A DNA stretch of 42,176 bases from Chitinophaga pinensis (GTDB taxonomy: Bacteria; Bacteroidota; Bacteroidia; NS11-12g; UBA9320), in the NCBI GenBank assembly GCA_945890595.1, contig CAMDCQ010000001.1, positions 1-42,176 of the forward strand. Direction: 5' to 3'. Shown here in pieces: positions 41,925 to 42,176 of the stretch; the stretch's first letter is position 1; each line of letters opens with the position of its first letter. The notes under the pieces are model-generated. The model was not told the DNA's origin. It saw only the letters and a program-made list of their open reading frames with translations, and made no database searches. The position numbers and the translations under genes were made by a program.

Positions 41925-42176
41925 ATGACAACTATTACAGCGTCTGTAGTTAACAAACTTAGACAAATGACAGGAGCCGGTATGATGGATTGCAAAAAAG
42001 CTTTGCAAGAAGCAGAAGGCGACATCGATGCTGCTATCGATATACTTAGAAAAAGTGGAGCTGCTAAAGCTGCAAAAAGAGCGGATAGAGACGCTGCAGA
42101 AGGCCTTTCTATCGCTAAATCTTCTGCTGACAATACCTATGGTATTGTTGTGGAGGTAAATTGTGAAACTGACTTC
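41925..42176 (+). CDS. tsf: Elongation factor Ts, 3' end cut off by window edge
   Basis: EF-Ts recycles EF-Tu by exchanging GDP for GTP. Only the first 84 codons are present. They contain the N-terminal UBA-like domain (VNKLRQMTGAGMMDCKKAL, about residues 9-27, and EGDIDAAIDILRKSG) and the start of the core with VVEVNCETDF, whose TDF is the conserved EF-Tu contact. It begins 46 bases after the rpsB stop, the usual gene order, and is presumably part of the same operon. Confidence 0.97.
   Translation, partial: MTTITASVVNKLRQMTGAGMMDCKKALQEAEGDIDAAIDILRKSGAAKAAKRADRDAAEGLSIAKSSADNTYGIVVEVNCETDF

Noticed and set aside
1..42176. CRISPR array, insertion sequence, prophage, tRNA or rRNA gene
   Set aside because: I saw no regularly spaced repeats, transposase or integrase motifs, tRNA-like folds or rRNA segments on either strand; without a search tool, small or degenerate ones could be missed.

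Overview
The window reads as a chromosomal segment of a low-GC member of the Bacteroidota, most likely order Flavobacteriales. Support comes from several independent signs: a SusC/SusD pair with accessory lipoproteins, a PorZ-type beta-propeller with a type IX secretion C-terminal domain, BshB1 of bacillithiol synthesis, Bacteroidota-restricted families (DUF4294, DUF4290, DUF3098), a DnaJ with a single zinc site, and promoters of the TAnnTTTG type. I see no Shine-Dalgarno signal of note. No genus can be named from sequence alone. Most of the window is core genome. There are no tRNA or rRNA genes, no insertion sequence, no CRISPR array and no phage genes.

Layout. 1-2510 (minus): the str operon rpsL-rpsG-fusA, with fusA cut by the window edge. 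2614-3542 (plus): a FemAB/GNAT-like protein preceded by a tiny overlapping ORF. 3518-7847 (minus): porZ-recO-DUF4294-bshB1. 7921-8828 (plus): lipA. 8838-10366 (minus): a dolichol-phosphate-mannose-synthase-like GT2 enzyme, then an FSA/TalC aldolase. 10485-10612 (minus): a small SRP RNA with its own promoter. 10711-16501 (minus): uvrA, with no standard start codon, and leuS. 16763-17884 (plus): DUF3098-uppP behind a structured leader. 17876-18265 (minus): apaG. 18421-22904 (plus): recR, a PLP-dependent decarboxylase, a deoxyhypusine-synthase-like enzyme and fumarylacetoacetase. 22920-25930 (minus): a class A penicillin-binding protein and a small RRM protein. 25968-27428 (plus): an aldehyde dehydrogenase. 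27467-33452 (minus): a four-gene SusC/SusD/lipoprotein operon. 33665-36153 (plus): DUF4290-murA-thioredoxin-like protein. 36187-37942 (plus): grpE-dnaJ with terminator. 37973-40141 (plus): murQ, a lipoprotein lacking a standard start codon, a 2Fe-2S ferredoxin and a GNAT. 40207-42176 (plus): rplM-rpsI-rpsB-tsf, with tsf cut by the window edge.

How the genes work together. Several serve translation (ribosomal proteins, EF-G, EF-Ts, LeuRS, SRP RNA). Others serve the envelope (MurA, MurQ, UppP, class A PBP, PorZ, polyprenyl-mannose transfer) or DNA repair (RecO, RecR, UvrA). The SusCD operon is the only clearly accessory-looking block. It has no glycoside hydrolase and no sigma/anti-sigma pair, so its substrate is unknown.

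Most notable observations: (i) perfect TAnnTTTG boxes lie within a few to about 35 bases of many start codons, implying very short or leaderless mRNAs; (ii) two genes, uvrA and a lipoprotein after murQ, have no in-frame ATG/GTG/TTG where the protein must begin; (iii) the DUF3098-uppP leader holds two mutually exclusive hairpins; (iv) MurA carries Asp where fosfomycin-sensitive enzymes have the catalytic-loop Cys; (v) a decarboxylase/DHS-like polyamine pair has no agmatinase beside it. I found no clearly new multi-gene defence or mobile system.
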